Part shown: positions 1-6,127 of the stretch, piece after piece
Position numbering within the stretch: the stretch's first letter is position 1
Layout of the letters: the number at the start of each line of letters is the position of its first letter
Assembly: GCA_003542325.1 (NCBI GenBank)
Contig: DPKV01000054.1
Location: 1 to 9,413 of the forward strand
Direction of reading: 5' to 3'
Length of the DNA stretch: 9,413 nucleotides
DNA from: Anaerolineaceae bacterium
GTDB lineage: Bacteria > Chloroflexota > Anaerolineae > Anaerolineales > Anaerolineaceae
Translations under genes and position numbers: made by a program
Notes under the pieces: model-generated
Database searches by the model: none
Seen by the model: the letters and a program-made list of their open reading frames with translations, nothing else
Told to the model about the DNA's origin: nothing

Positions 1-1
1 T

Positions 2-808
2 GTTTACTCCGGGTTGGATCGCTATTTGCAGGCTGGGCAGTACAGATTAAGTCCGCAGATGACTCCCATGGAAATTGCGGCCGACCTTCTGGATGCGACG
101 CCCGAAGACGTGACCGTATCGATCCTGGCTGGCTGGCGGATTGAAGAAGTGGCACGAAATGTGGCGGGCAGCGGACTGGCGATTGATGCGGAAAGCTTCA
201 TTGCACTGGCTTACAATCCCACCCCCGACTTTTTCATCGGATTACCCCTGGAAAGCGCACCCACTTTGGAAGGGCTGCTGTTTCCGGGTTCGTATACCAT
301 CCCGCGGGAAGCCGATTTGAACATCGTCCTGCAAACCATTTTGGGAGCATTTGCCGCCAATGTGGATGCAGAGATGGTGGATGGGTTTACCCGACAGGGA
401 TTGTCCGTTTACCAGGCGGTCATTTTGGCCTCCATCGTTGAAAAAGAAGCGGTTTTGGATGAAGAGAAACCGATGATCGCATCTGTATTTTATAATCGTC
501 TGGCCGATGGCATGCGGTTGGAAACGGATCCAACTGTGCAATATGCCCTGGGTTACCAGGAGAGTAACCAAACCTGGTGGAAATCACCCCTTTCAGGGGA
601 AGACCTGGGAATTGCCTCGCCGTATAACACCTACCTGAATTATGGTCTCCCGCCGACCGCTATCGCCAACCCCGATCTGATTTCACTCCGAGCAGTGGCT
701 TTCCCGGCAGAGACCCCATATTATTACTTCCGGGCTGCATGTGATGGCTCGGGGCGACATAACTTCGCAATTACCTATGAGGAACATCTCAATAACGCCT
801 GTGAATAA
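2..808 (+). CDS. mltG: Endolytic murein transglycosylase MltG (5'-truncated by the window edge)
   Basis: MltG (YceG family) cuts nascent peptidoglycan glycan strands at the outer face of the membrane and so sets their length. The reading frame is open to the first base of the window, so the N-terminal membrane anchor and the start codon lie upstream; the TTG at 14 is only an internal codon. About 268 residues remain of a protein that is usually about 330-400. Numbering from codon 14, the family signatures are LEGLLFPGSY (85-94), ASIVEKE (139-145, which holds the conserved catalytic-site glutamate), VFYNRLADGMRLETDPTVQY (158-177), SPYNTY (202-207), GLPPTAIANP (211-220) and the C-terminal DGSGRHNF. 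The catalytic domain is complete and the LysM-like N-terminal part is partial. The stop is 21 nt before the ppgK start, so the two genes are probably co-transcribed. Identification is firm. Confidence 0.96.
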   Translation, partial: VYSGLDRYLQAGQYRLSPQMTPMEIAADLLDATPEDVTVSILAGWRIEEVARNVAGSGLAIDAESFIALAYNPTPDFFIGLPLESAPTLEGLLFPGSYTIPREADLNIVLQTILGAFAANVDAEMVDGFTRQGLSVYQAVILASIVEKEAVLDEEKPMIASVFYNRLADGMRLETDPTVQYALGYQESNQTWWKSPLSGEDLGIASPYNTYLNYGLPPTAIANPDLISLRAVAFPAETPYYYFRAACDGSGRHNFAITYEEHLNNACE

Positions 809-818
809 TGAGTGAGTA

Positions 819-824
819 GAGGAG
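819..824 (+). promoter_or_regulatory. Ribosome binding site that fixes the ppgK start
   Basis: GAGGAG, with 5 nt before the ATG at 830. The alternative GTG at 812 lies upstream of this site and has no Shine-Dalgarno sequence of its own, since it falls directly after the mltG stop. Confidence 0.75.
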
Positions 825-829
825 TTGAT

Positions 830-1582
830 ATGGCAGTCTTAGGGATTGATATTGGTGGATCGGGAATTAAAGGCGCACCTGTGGATGTGGAGATGGGTGA
901 GTTGTTGGCGGAAAGGTTTCGGATACCGACACCCGACCCTGGCAGGCCGGATCAGGTGATTGAAGTCATCCGGCTCATTGCGGAAAACTTTCACTGGACA
1001 GGGAAGATTGGCGCAGGTTTCCCGGGCGTGGTTCGGCGGGGTATCGTTGAAACGGCCGCGAATGTGAGTATTGAGTGGGTGGGACAGGACCTGGCCACCA
1101 TGATTGAAGAAGCGACTGGCTGTCCGGCTGTTGTCCTGAATGATGCGGACGCCGCCGGGTTGGCTGAGATGCGGTTTGGCTGCGGTAAGCAATTCGAACA
1201 GGAAAATGTTTTATTCCTCACCCTGGGTACGGGCATTGGCTCCGCCTTTTTTGTCAAAAGGGAATTGTGGCCCAATGCTGAATTGGGACACATGAAAATT
1301 CGAGGCAAAGATGCTGAACAACGTGCAGGCGACGGCGTCCGCCAGGTGGAAGATCTGTCGTGGAAGAAGTGGGGTAAGCGGCTGCAGGAGGTCTTGCAGG
1401 TTTATGACGCCATGTTCAACCCCGATGCAATCATCCTGGGGGGGGGAGTAAGCAAGAAATTTGATAAATTTGGGAAATATCTCAAGCATATCCATGCCCA
1501 AATCCTGCCGGCTGAGTTGTTGAACCAGGCTGGTATCATCGGCGCAGCGATGGCGGCAGAAGAATCGATCATCATTGATTAA
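830..1582 (+). CDS. ppgK: Polyphosphate glucokinase (ROK family)
   Basis: Phosphorylates glucose to glucose-6-phosphate with inorganic polyphosphate (and usually ATP) as donor, in the cytoplasm. The protein is 250 residues, the normal PPGK length. It shows the phosphate-binding loop GIDIGGSGIKG near the N terminus, then GFPGVV, TAANVS, the catalytic-aspartate motif NDADAAGLAEMRFG, the second nucleotide/phosphate loop LTLGTGIGSA, LGHMKIRGKDAE and the C-terminal AGIIGAAMA. The GKDAEQRA segment followed by WKKWGKRL is typical of polyphosphate glucokinases rather than ordinary ROK glucokinases. There is no zinc-binding cysteine cluster as in ROK repressors. I chose the ATG at 830 over the in-frame GTG at 812 because GAGGAG lies 5 nt upstream of it and the glycine loop then begins at the usual distance. 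A neighbouring operon holds glgA and malQ, so a role in recycling glucose from storage glucan fits. Polyphosphate preference is inferred from the motifs. Confidence 0.93.
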   Translation: MAVLGIDIGGSGIKGAPVDVEMGELLAERFRIPTPDPGRPDQVIEVIRLIAENFHWTGKIGAGFPGVVRRGIVETAANVSIEWVGQDLATMIEEATGCPAVVLNDADAAGLAEMRFGCGKQFEQENVLFLTLGTGIGSAFFVKRELWPNAELGHMKIRGKDAEQRAGDGVRQVEDLSWKKWGKRLQEVLQVYDAMFNPDAIILGGGVSKKFDKFGKYLKHIHAQILPAELLNQAGIIGAAMAAEESIIID

Positions 1583-1585
1583 ACC

Positions 1586-1614
1586 AAAAGGACTGGCAGG
1601 AGCCAGCCCTTTTT
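1586..1614. terminator. Intrinsic terminator between ppgK and the ferredoxin gene
   Basis: A 12-position stem with one A-C mismatch: the arm AAAAGGACTGGC (1586-1597) pairs with the arm at 1602-1613 across an AGGA tetraloop (1598-1601). A run of five T at 1610-1614 forms the 3' side for plus-strand transcripts. It begins 4 nt after the ppgK stop. For minus-strand transcripts arriving from the ferredoxin gene the stem is followed by a shorter T tract (the complement of the A run at 1586-1589), so it may stop both convergent transcripts, more weakly in that direction. Confidence 0.82.
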
Positions 1615-1628
1615 CAGTTCATAAATAT

Positions 1629-2045
1629 TTATTCATCCATCAGCGCAGCGTAACCGGGACCGTCACTGAAGAAGTCATAATTGGCCTGAATGTCTTGCGT
1701 CAGGTCCAATTCTTCATCAGCATCACACCGCCGTGTATGGTCAAGATGGACCGGAGCACCTTTGTAATCGTGCCCGTCAAACGGTTCAGTAAATCCGGGA
1801 GTCCCGGCGGGTGCGGATTGAACTTCACCACCCATTGCCAGGAAGGCTTCAGGGACATCATCTTCCGGATAGATGGCATGGAAGGGGCATTCCGGGATGC
1901 AGGCACCGCAATCGATGCAGGTTTCGGGATCAATGTAGAACCACGGATATTCATCCTGGGGTTTTCCCGGCACGATGCATTCAACAGGGCATACGCTGAC
2001 ACAACTGCCGTCTCTGACGCATAGACTGGTGATAATGTGGGTCAT
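1629..2045 (-). CDS. Two-cluster ferredoxin (7Fe/8Fe type) with C-terminal extension
   Basis: Small cytoplasmic electron carrier of 138 residues. Its first 60 residues hold two iron-sulfur motifs: C9-x5-C15-x3-C19-P-x2-C23 and C43-x2-C46-x2-C49-x3-C53-P. The second one, CIDCGACIPECP, is the classic [4Fe-4S] signature. The arrangement resembles FdxA-like seven-iron ferredoxins, in which the first motif supplies a [3Fe-4S] cluster. The first spacing here is x5 rather than the x7 of Azotobacter ferredoxin I, so a second [4Fe-4S] cluster is equally possible. Residues 64-138 form a tail, acidic near its end, with one further cysteine (C107) and no recognised domain. ATG at 2043-2045 has GGAG 5 nt upstream. 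The gene is monocistronic, with its own strong promoter, and ends convergently to ppgK. The redox partner cannot be deduced from these neighbours. Confidence 0.93.
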   Translation of the reverse strand: MTHIITSLCVRDGSCVSVCPVECIVPGKPQDEYPWFYIDPETCIDCGACIPECPFHAIYPEDDVPEAFLAMGGEVQSAPAGTPGFTEPFDGHDYKGAPVHLDHTRRCDADEELDLTQDIQANYDFFSDGPGYAALMDE

Positions 2046-2056
2046 CTAATCTCCGT

Positions 2057-2074
2057 TCCTAAAAGGTCCTAAAA
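2057..2074 (-). repeat. Tandem TTTTAGGA repeat at the ferredoxin transcription start, possible operator
   Basis: On the minus strand TTTTAGGA occurs twice, at 2067-2074 and 2057-2064, exactly 10 bp apart (one helical turn). The copies directly follow and touch the -10 hexamer and span the predicted start site. Such placement would suit a repressor site. No regulator is encoded nearby, and the repeat is short enough to be chance. Confidence 0.35.
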
Positions 2075-2102
2075 TTCTATTCGTGTGGATGACGATTGTC
2101 AA
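2074..2102 (-). promoter_or_regulatory. Near-consensus sigma70-type promoter for the ferredoxin gene
   Basis: Read on the minus strand: a perfect -35 hexamer TTGACA (2097-2102), a 17-nt spacer (2080-2096) and a -10 hexamer TAGAAT (2074-2079, five of six consensus bases). The predicted transcript start is near 2067, giving a leader of about 22 nt that contains the GGAG ribosome site at 2051-2054. Spacing and position relative to the gene are ideal. Confidence 0.8.
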
Positions 2103-2122
2103 GGATTGTTGCATTACAATAC

Positions 2123-3076
2123 ATGAGTATGAACTCAACCTCAACACCTGACCGAAAATCTCTTCCCATTCTGGCAACTTTTGCAGGGATTCTGTTCGTT
2201 TCCACGGCCTCGATCATCATCCGTTTTGCGCAGGGAGAAGCATCATCGCTGGTGATCGCAGCTTCCAGGCTTCTCGTTGCCAGCCTGATCCTTGTTCCTT
2301 TGGCGGTGATCAAGTACAGGCAGGATTACCTTTCTCTCTCACGATTGGAGATTATAAAAGGTCTCCTCTCGGGGGTTTTCCTGGCGCTGCATTTTCTAAG
2401 CTGGATCAATTCCCTTGAGTTGACTTCCGTTGCCAGCTCGGTGGTTCTGGTGACCACAACACCGCTTTGGGTGGCCTTGCTGTCGCCTGCTGTCCTTCAC
2501 GAGCGCTTGCGGAAAGGCCTGGTATGCGGATTGGTGATTGCCGTTTTGGGCAGTGTGGTGGTCGGTTTAGGCCAGGCTTGCCGCATTTCGGAGTGCAGGA
2601 TTGTCTGTCAAACGCTGATGTGGAACAGCCAATCGATGCTGGGAAATTTTCTTGCCTTATTGGGAGCGTGGATGGCTGCCGGCTATATCCTGATGGGCAG
2701 GCAATTACGCATGAAGCTCAACACAGTTTCGTATACGGCTTTTGTCTATGGCGTTGCCGCGCTGATTTTAATAGTGCTGGTTATCTTGCGGCAGGAACCT
2801 GTATTTTCGTATTCCGGAACTACTTATCTCTGGTTGCTGGCCCTTGGGTTGGCCCCCCAACTTTTGGGACACTCGTTGTTCAATTGGGCTTTGCTATACC
2901 TTTCAGCCGCTTTTGTATCCCTGACCCTCCTCGGGGAACCCATTGGGACGATTATCCTGGCCCTGGTTTTACTAAAAGAAAGCCCCACACTCCTGGAAGG
3001 GGTGGGGGCTGGATTGATTCTGATCGGGATTGTGGTCGCGACGTTGGGGCGAAGCAAGCCGCCTAATGCGGCATAA
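2123..3076 (+). CDS. EamA/DMT-superfamily membrane transporter
   Basis: Inner-membrane permease of the drug/metabolite transporter superfamily, 317 residues from the ATG at 2123. It has about ten hydrophobic helices in two EamA repeats, roughly residues 13-150 and 173-308. Family hallmarks are the ASSVVLVTTTPLWVALLSP stretch closing repeat one with the following HERL, and GEPIGTIILALVLLKESP closing repeat two, followed by the final glycine-rich helix. The loop between the repeats (about 150-172) carries three cysteines (C153, C158, C162). Substrate is not predictable; members export amino acids, nucleosides or other metabolites. The start is uncertain: no good Shine-Dalgarno precedes the ATG at 2123 or the one at 2129, and a TTG at 2096 is also in frame but falls inside the opposing promoter. 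The 3' end overlaps malQ by 14 nt, tail to tail. Confidence 0.88.
   Translation: MSMNSTSTPDRKSLPILATFAGILFVSTASIIIRFAQGEASSLVIAASRLLVASLILVPLAVIKYRQDYLSLSRLEIIKGLLSGVFLALHFLSWINSLELTSVASSVVLVTTTPLWVALLSPAVLHERLRKGLVCGLVIAVLGSVVVGLGQACRISECRIVCQTLMWNSQSMLGNFLALLGAWMAAGYILMGRQLRMKLNTVSYTAFVYGVAALILIVLVILRQEPVFSYSGTTYLWLLALGLAPQLLGHSLFNWALLYLSAAFVSLTLLGEPIGTIILALVLLKESPTLLEGVGAGLILIGIVVATLGRSKPPNAA
3058..3072. terminator. Small GC hairpin covering the overlapping gene ends (weak bidirectional terminator candidate)
   Basis: GCCGC (3058-3062) pairs with GCGGC (3068-3072) across the 5-nt loop CTAAT. The element lies where the transporter and malQ genes overlap and takes in the malQ stop. No T tract follows on either strand, so any terminator activity is doubtful. 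Confidence 0.25.
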
Positions 3077-4622
3077 CCTGACCACCCATCTCTGCCATCA
3101 TGGATTGATGGAGGGCATCCTTTTCTGATTTCGGTAATCTCCCGTACAGGTAATTGGTTTCGTGCAGGCGATAAATCAGACCCTCATTGAGGGCGTCAGG
3201 ATGCATCCGCCAGACCCAGTTTCCCGAAGGGTTGCCGGGGTAATTCATCCGCGCCCATTGACCAAGGCTAAGAAAGTCCTGCATTGGCGCGAGCACCCAG
3301 GCAGCCGCTGATGACCATAATGCCCGAATCATCGACCAGGAAATATCCTGGCCTGAACGGGCGAGGTAACGCCGGCAGAGGTCCCGCTCCCGCTCCGGAG
3401 CGCTGTCATACCATCCCCGGGTCGTGTTATTGTCATGGGTTCCCGTGTAGGCGACGCACTGGACGGGGTAGTTATGAGGCAGGAAATCGTCATCCGGATC
3501 GGAGGCAAAGGCAAATTGAAGGATCTTCATCCCCGGTAAATTAAACGAATCGCGCATGGCCGTCACGCCAGGAGTGATCAGGCCGAGATCTTCGGCAATG
3601 ATGGGCAAATCACCCAATTTCTCCTTGACCACATTAAAGAAATCTATACCGGGGCCTTTCACCCAACGGCCATATTCAGCGGTTGGATTTCCGAAGGGCA
3701 CTTCCCAATACGCTTCAAACCCGCGGAAATGATCGAGCCGGACAATGTCCACCTGATTAAGGACCACCTGGAGACGCTTGAGCCACCAGGCATAACCCTG
3801 CGCATTGTGGACATCCCACTTATAGAGCGGATTACCCCAAAGCTGACCGGTTACCGAAAAATAATCAGGCGGAACGCCGGCCACAACTTCCGGCAGGCCT
3901 TGCTCATCCAGATAGAACAGGGATTTATTGACCCAGACATCAGCGCTGTCATAAGCCACAAAGATCGGAATATCGCCAATGATCCGGATGCCCTTTTGAT
4001 GGGCGTATTGCCGAACCGCTTGCCATTGCTGATGAAAGATGAACTGTGTAAAGGCATGGAACTCAATCTCATCCGTATGGGCTTTTTCGAATGCAGCCAT
4101 GGCTTTCGGCTCACGCTGCCTCAGCGCTTCCGGCCACTGACCCCAGGCAACACCGCTTTCCTGCGCTTTGATCGCCATGAAAACAGTGAAAGGCGCTAAC
4201 CATTCTTTCTCCGATTCAATAAATGCCTCTAATTCTTTTCTGAGAGAGGGAAATTCACCTTTATTGAAGTTATTAAATGCCCGATGGAGGATTTTTATTT
4301 TCCAATCAATGACCGGCCCATATTCAACTCGTTCCAGGGGAAAACCTGGTCTGTCATCAAGGTCGGTTCGGGTGAGAAGGCCCTGGTCGAGCAGCGCTGC
4401 TGCACTGATGATGTAGGGATTGCCTGCAAAGGCTGAAAAGCACTGATAGGGGGAGTCGCCATAGCCGGTGGGTCCTAAGGGGAGGATTTGCCAGAATTGA
4501 CACCCGGTTTGACTCAGGAAGTCGATCCAACGGAATGCTTCAGGGCCGAGATCTCCAATACCATCCGGCCCCGGAAGACTGGTTGGATGGAGGAGGATAC
4601 CTGCTGCACGATTTTGTTCCAT
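3063..4622 (-). CDS. malQ: 4-alpha-glucanotransferase (amylomaltase, GH77)
   Basis: Transfers alpha-1,4-glucan segments between maltooligosaccharides and releases glucose; cytoplasmic, EC 2.4.1.25. The 519 residues match the compact bacterial amylomaltase length (about 500) rather than the longer enterobacterial form. It begins with the typical AGILLHPTSLPGPDGIGDLG and has the donor-site segment GDSPYQCFSAFAGNPY (55-70). The three catalytic carboxylates are in place: nucleophile D297 in RLDHFRGF, acid/base E344 in IAEDLG, and D397 in TGTHDNNT. The C-terminal NYPGNPSGNWVWR is also standard. AAAGGTGG (4631-4638) lies 8 nt before the ATG. It is the last gene of the minus-strand operon, 23 nt after glgA, which fits a role in trimming or recycling the glucan that GlgA makes. 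It ends 14 nt inside the transporter gene on the opposite strand. Confidence 0.97.
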   Translation of the reverse strand: MEQNRAAGILLHPTSLPGPDGIGDLGPEAFRWIDFLSQTGCQFWQILPLGPTGYGDSPYQCFSAFAGNPYIISAAALLDQGLLTRTDLDDRPGFPLERVEYGPVIDWKIKILHRAFNNFNKGEFPSLRKELEAFIESEKEWLAPFTVFMAIKAQESGVAWGQWPEALRQREPKAMAAFEKAHTDEIEFHAFTQFIFHQQWQAVRQYAHQKGIRIIGDIPIFVAYDSADVWVNKSLFYLDEQGLPEVVAGVPPDYFSVTGQLWGNPLYKWDVHNAQGYAWWLKRLQVVLNQVDIVRLDHFRGFEAYWEVPFGNPTAEYGRWVKGPGIDFFNVVKEKLGDLPIIAEDLGLITPGVTAMRDSFNLPGMKILQFAFASDPDDDFLPHNYPVQCVAYTGTHDNNTTRGWYDSAPERERDLCRRYLARSGQDISWSMIRALWSSAAAWVLAPMQDFLSLGQWARMNYPGNPSGNWVWRMHPDALNEGLIYRLHETNYLYGRLPKSEKDALHQSMMAEMGGQVMPH

Positions 4623-4645
4623 AAGTTAAACCACCTTTCTTTCCT

Positions 4646-6100
4646 TTATTCTGCCATTAAATCCTGATAAATGGAAATGTATTTCAAGGCAGAATTTTCC
4701 CAAGAAAAGTCTTTCTCCATCCCGTTCATTTGGATCTTATGCCAGGCTTTCTTGTTTTTGAAGAACCTGAGCGCACGGGTGAGGATCCGTGCAAACGCAG
4801 AGGGGTAGGGTTTATCAAACAGGAACCCTGTTCCCCCATTGACCGAATACGAAATATGTTCAATCGTATCGACCAGACCACCGGTATCCCTGGCGATGGG
4901 AACACAGCCGTATCGCATGGCGATCATTTGCGACAGTCCGCAAGGTTCATAACGGGAGGGCATCATAAAAAGGTCCGCACTGGCATAGAGTTGGTGTGCC
5001 AGTTGGTTGTCAAATTTAAGGACAGCCCTGATCCGCTCAGGATATTCGGTGGCCAACTCACGGGCCATATCCTCGATGCGTGGATCACCGGTACCGAGAA
5101 TGATGGCCTGCCATGGCTTGTCGTCACAATACCGCAATCCATGTAATGCAAGGTCAATCCCTTTTTGCGGGTCCATCCTGCTCACCAAAGTGAGCAGGGG
5201 GATATCTTCGTTTACCATTAAACCGAAATATTCCTGTAAGGCGGTTTTGTTATTGCTTCGCTGGTCCAGGGTTTCGAGGCCATAGGTTTGGGTCAAAGCC
5301 GGGTCATGCCGCGGATCCCATGTATAGGTATCAAGACCATTGAGGATCCCACTTATAACCGGCTTACGGGTTTCCAGAAAGTCCACCAGGCCGCAGCCAA
5401 ATTCGGGGGTCAGGATTTCTTCTGCATAATGGGGAGAAACGGCTACGATCCGGTCCGCATAAAGCAGCCCCATTGGCAGCGGAGTTTGCCTGGCCCATTC
5501 AGGCAGGGTGGGATGAGTCTCCGGGGGAAGACCGTAATCGGTGAGCGCCTGCTGGACTCCAAAGCCCATATAAGGGAGGTTGTGCAAGGTGTGAACGGTC
5601 TTTGCTGACCTGACACTTGCGGGTAGATTATCTAGTTTCCCAAGGGCATAGATCGCCGTTGCCGTGTGCCAGTCATTCCCATGGACAATATCCACCTGCC
5701 AGTTAAGAAAACTGGACAGCCATAAAGCTGCCAATGAGAAAAAAACAAATTTATAACCGTCATGGATGGGATCGGGGGAATAGACCGGGGACTGCTGGTT
5801 GATTGGATTGCCGTCCAGCAGATAAACCGGGATGGAAGCCAGATTGCTTTGGTAAACCTGACATTCTTCCACCCCGGTCTTTCGGGGGACGGAAAATGTC
5901 CCCAGGAATTCCGTCTCGATATGTTTCTGTTTGATGGCGTAATGATATGGCAGGACCAGCCTGACATCGATGTCTTGGGTATTGGTTTGTTCTGCGATAC
6001 GGTGAATCGCTTCCGGTAAAGCTCCGGCAACATCACCGAGACCGCCGATCTTAATAAAGGGTTCTGCCTCGGCAGCGAGAAACAGAATATTTAAGGACAT
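4646..6100 (-). CDS. glgA: Glycogen/starch synthase (GT5)
   Basis: Adds glucose from ADP-glucose (possibly also UDP-glucose) to the non-reducing end of alpha-1,4-glucan; cytoplasmic, EC 2.4.1.21. The 484 residues are the normal bacterial GlgA length. The N-terminal Rossmann domain (about 1-245) starts with the sugar-nucleotide loop K17-x-G-G-L followed by GDVAGALP and includes VHGNDWHTA (139-147). The C-terminal domain has SRMDPQKG (307-314, with the R and K that contact the donor phosphates), E385 in SRYEPCGL, DTGGLVDTI (405-413) and TGFLFD. The usual KTGGL is KIGGL here, a mild variant. The ribosome site is weak (AGAAAG at 6111-6116, about 10 nt from the ATG), so translation may depend partly on coupling to the gene 27 nt upstream. 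No glgB, glgC or glgP is in the window. Donor choice is inferred from the family. Confidence 0.96.
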   Translation of the reverse strand: MSLNILFLAAEAEPFIKIGGLGDVAGALPEAIHRIAEQTNTQDIDVRLVLPYHYAIKQKHIETEFLGTFSVPRKTGVEECQVYQSNLASIPVYLLDGNPINQQSPVYSPDPIHDGYKFVFFSLAALWLSSFLNWQVDIVHGNDWHTATAIYALGKLDNLPASVRSAKTVHTLHNLPYMGFGVQQALTDYGLPPETHPTLPEWARQTPLPMGLLYADRIVAVSPHYAEEILTPEFGCGLVDFLETRKPVISGILNGLDTYTWDPRHDPALTQTYGLETLDQRSNNKTALQEYFGLMVNEDIPLLTLVSRMDPQKGIDLALHGLRYCDDKPWQAIILGTGDPRIEDMARELATEYPERIRAVLKFDNQLAHQLYASADLFMMPSRYEPCGLSQMIAMRYGCVPIARDTGGLVDTIEHISYSVNGGTGFLFDKPYPSAFARILTRALRFFKNKKAWHKIQMNGMEKDFSWENSALKYISIYQDLMAE

Positions 6101-6127
6101 AAATTAAAAGCTTTCTAACTGCTATAT

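Noticed and set aside
812..829. GTG at 812 as the ppgK start
   Set aside because: It has no ribosome site of its own, and the GAGGAG that serves the ATG at 830 would lie inside the coding region.
1575..2024. Open frame of 149 codons on the plus strand opposite the ferredoxin gene
   Set aside because: It is the antisense shadow of a clear two-cluster ferredoxin; the translated product has no family features and the frame runs through the terminator.
2096..2120. Plus-strand promoter TTGTCA/TACAAT for the transporter gene
   Set aside because: The spacer is only 13 nt and the implied start would fall at or after the chosen ATG. The same bases are better explained as the -35 of the opposite-strand ferredoxin promoter.
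2467..3066. 199-codon frame inside the transporter gene, plus strand
   Set aside because: It overlaps a well-supported membrane transporter in another frame and has low-complexity, cysteine- and glycine-rich content typical of out-of-frame translation.
3729..4199. 156-codon plus-strand frame antisense to malQ
   Set aside because: The opposite strand carries a complete amylomaltase with all catalytic residues; the antisense product resembles no known family.
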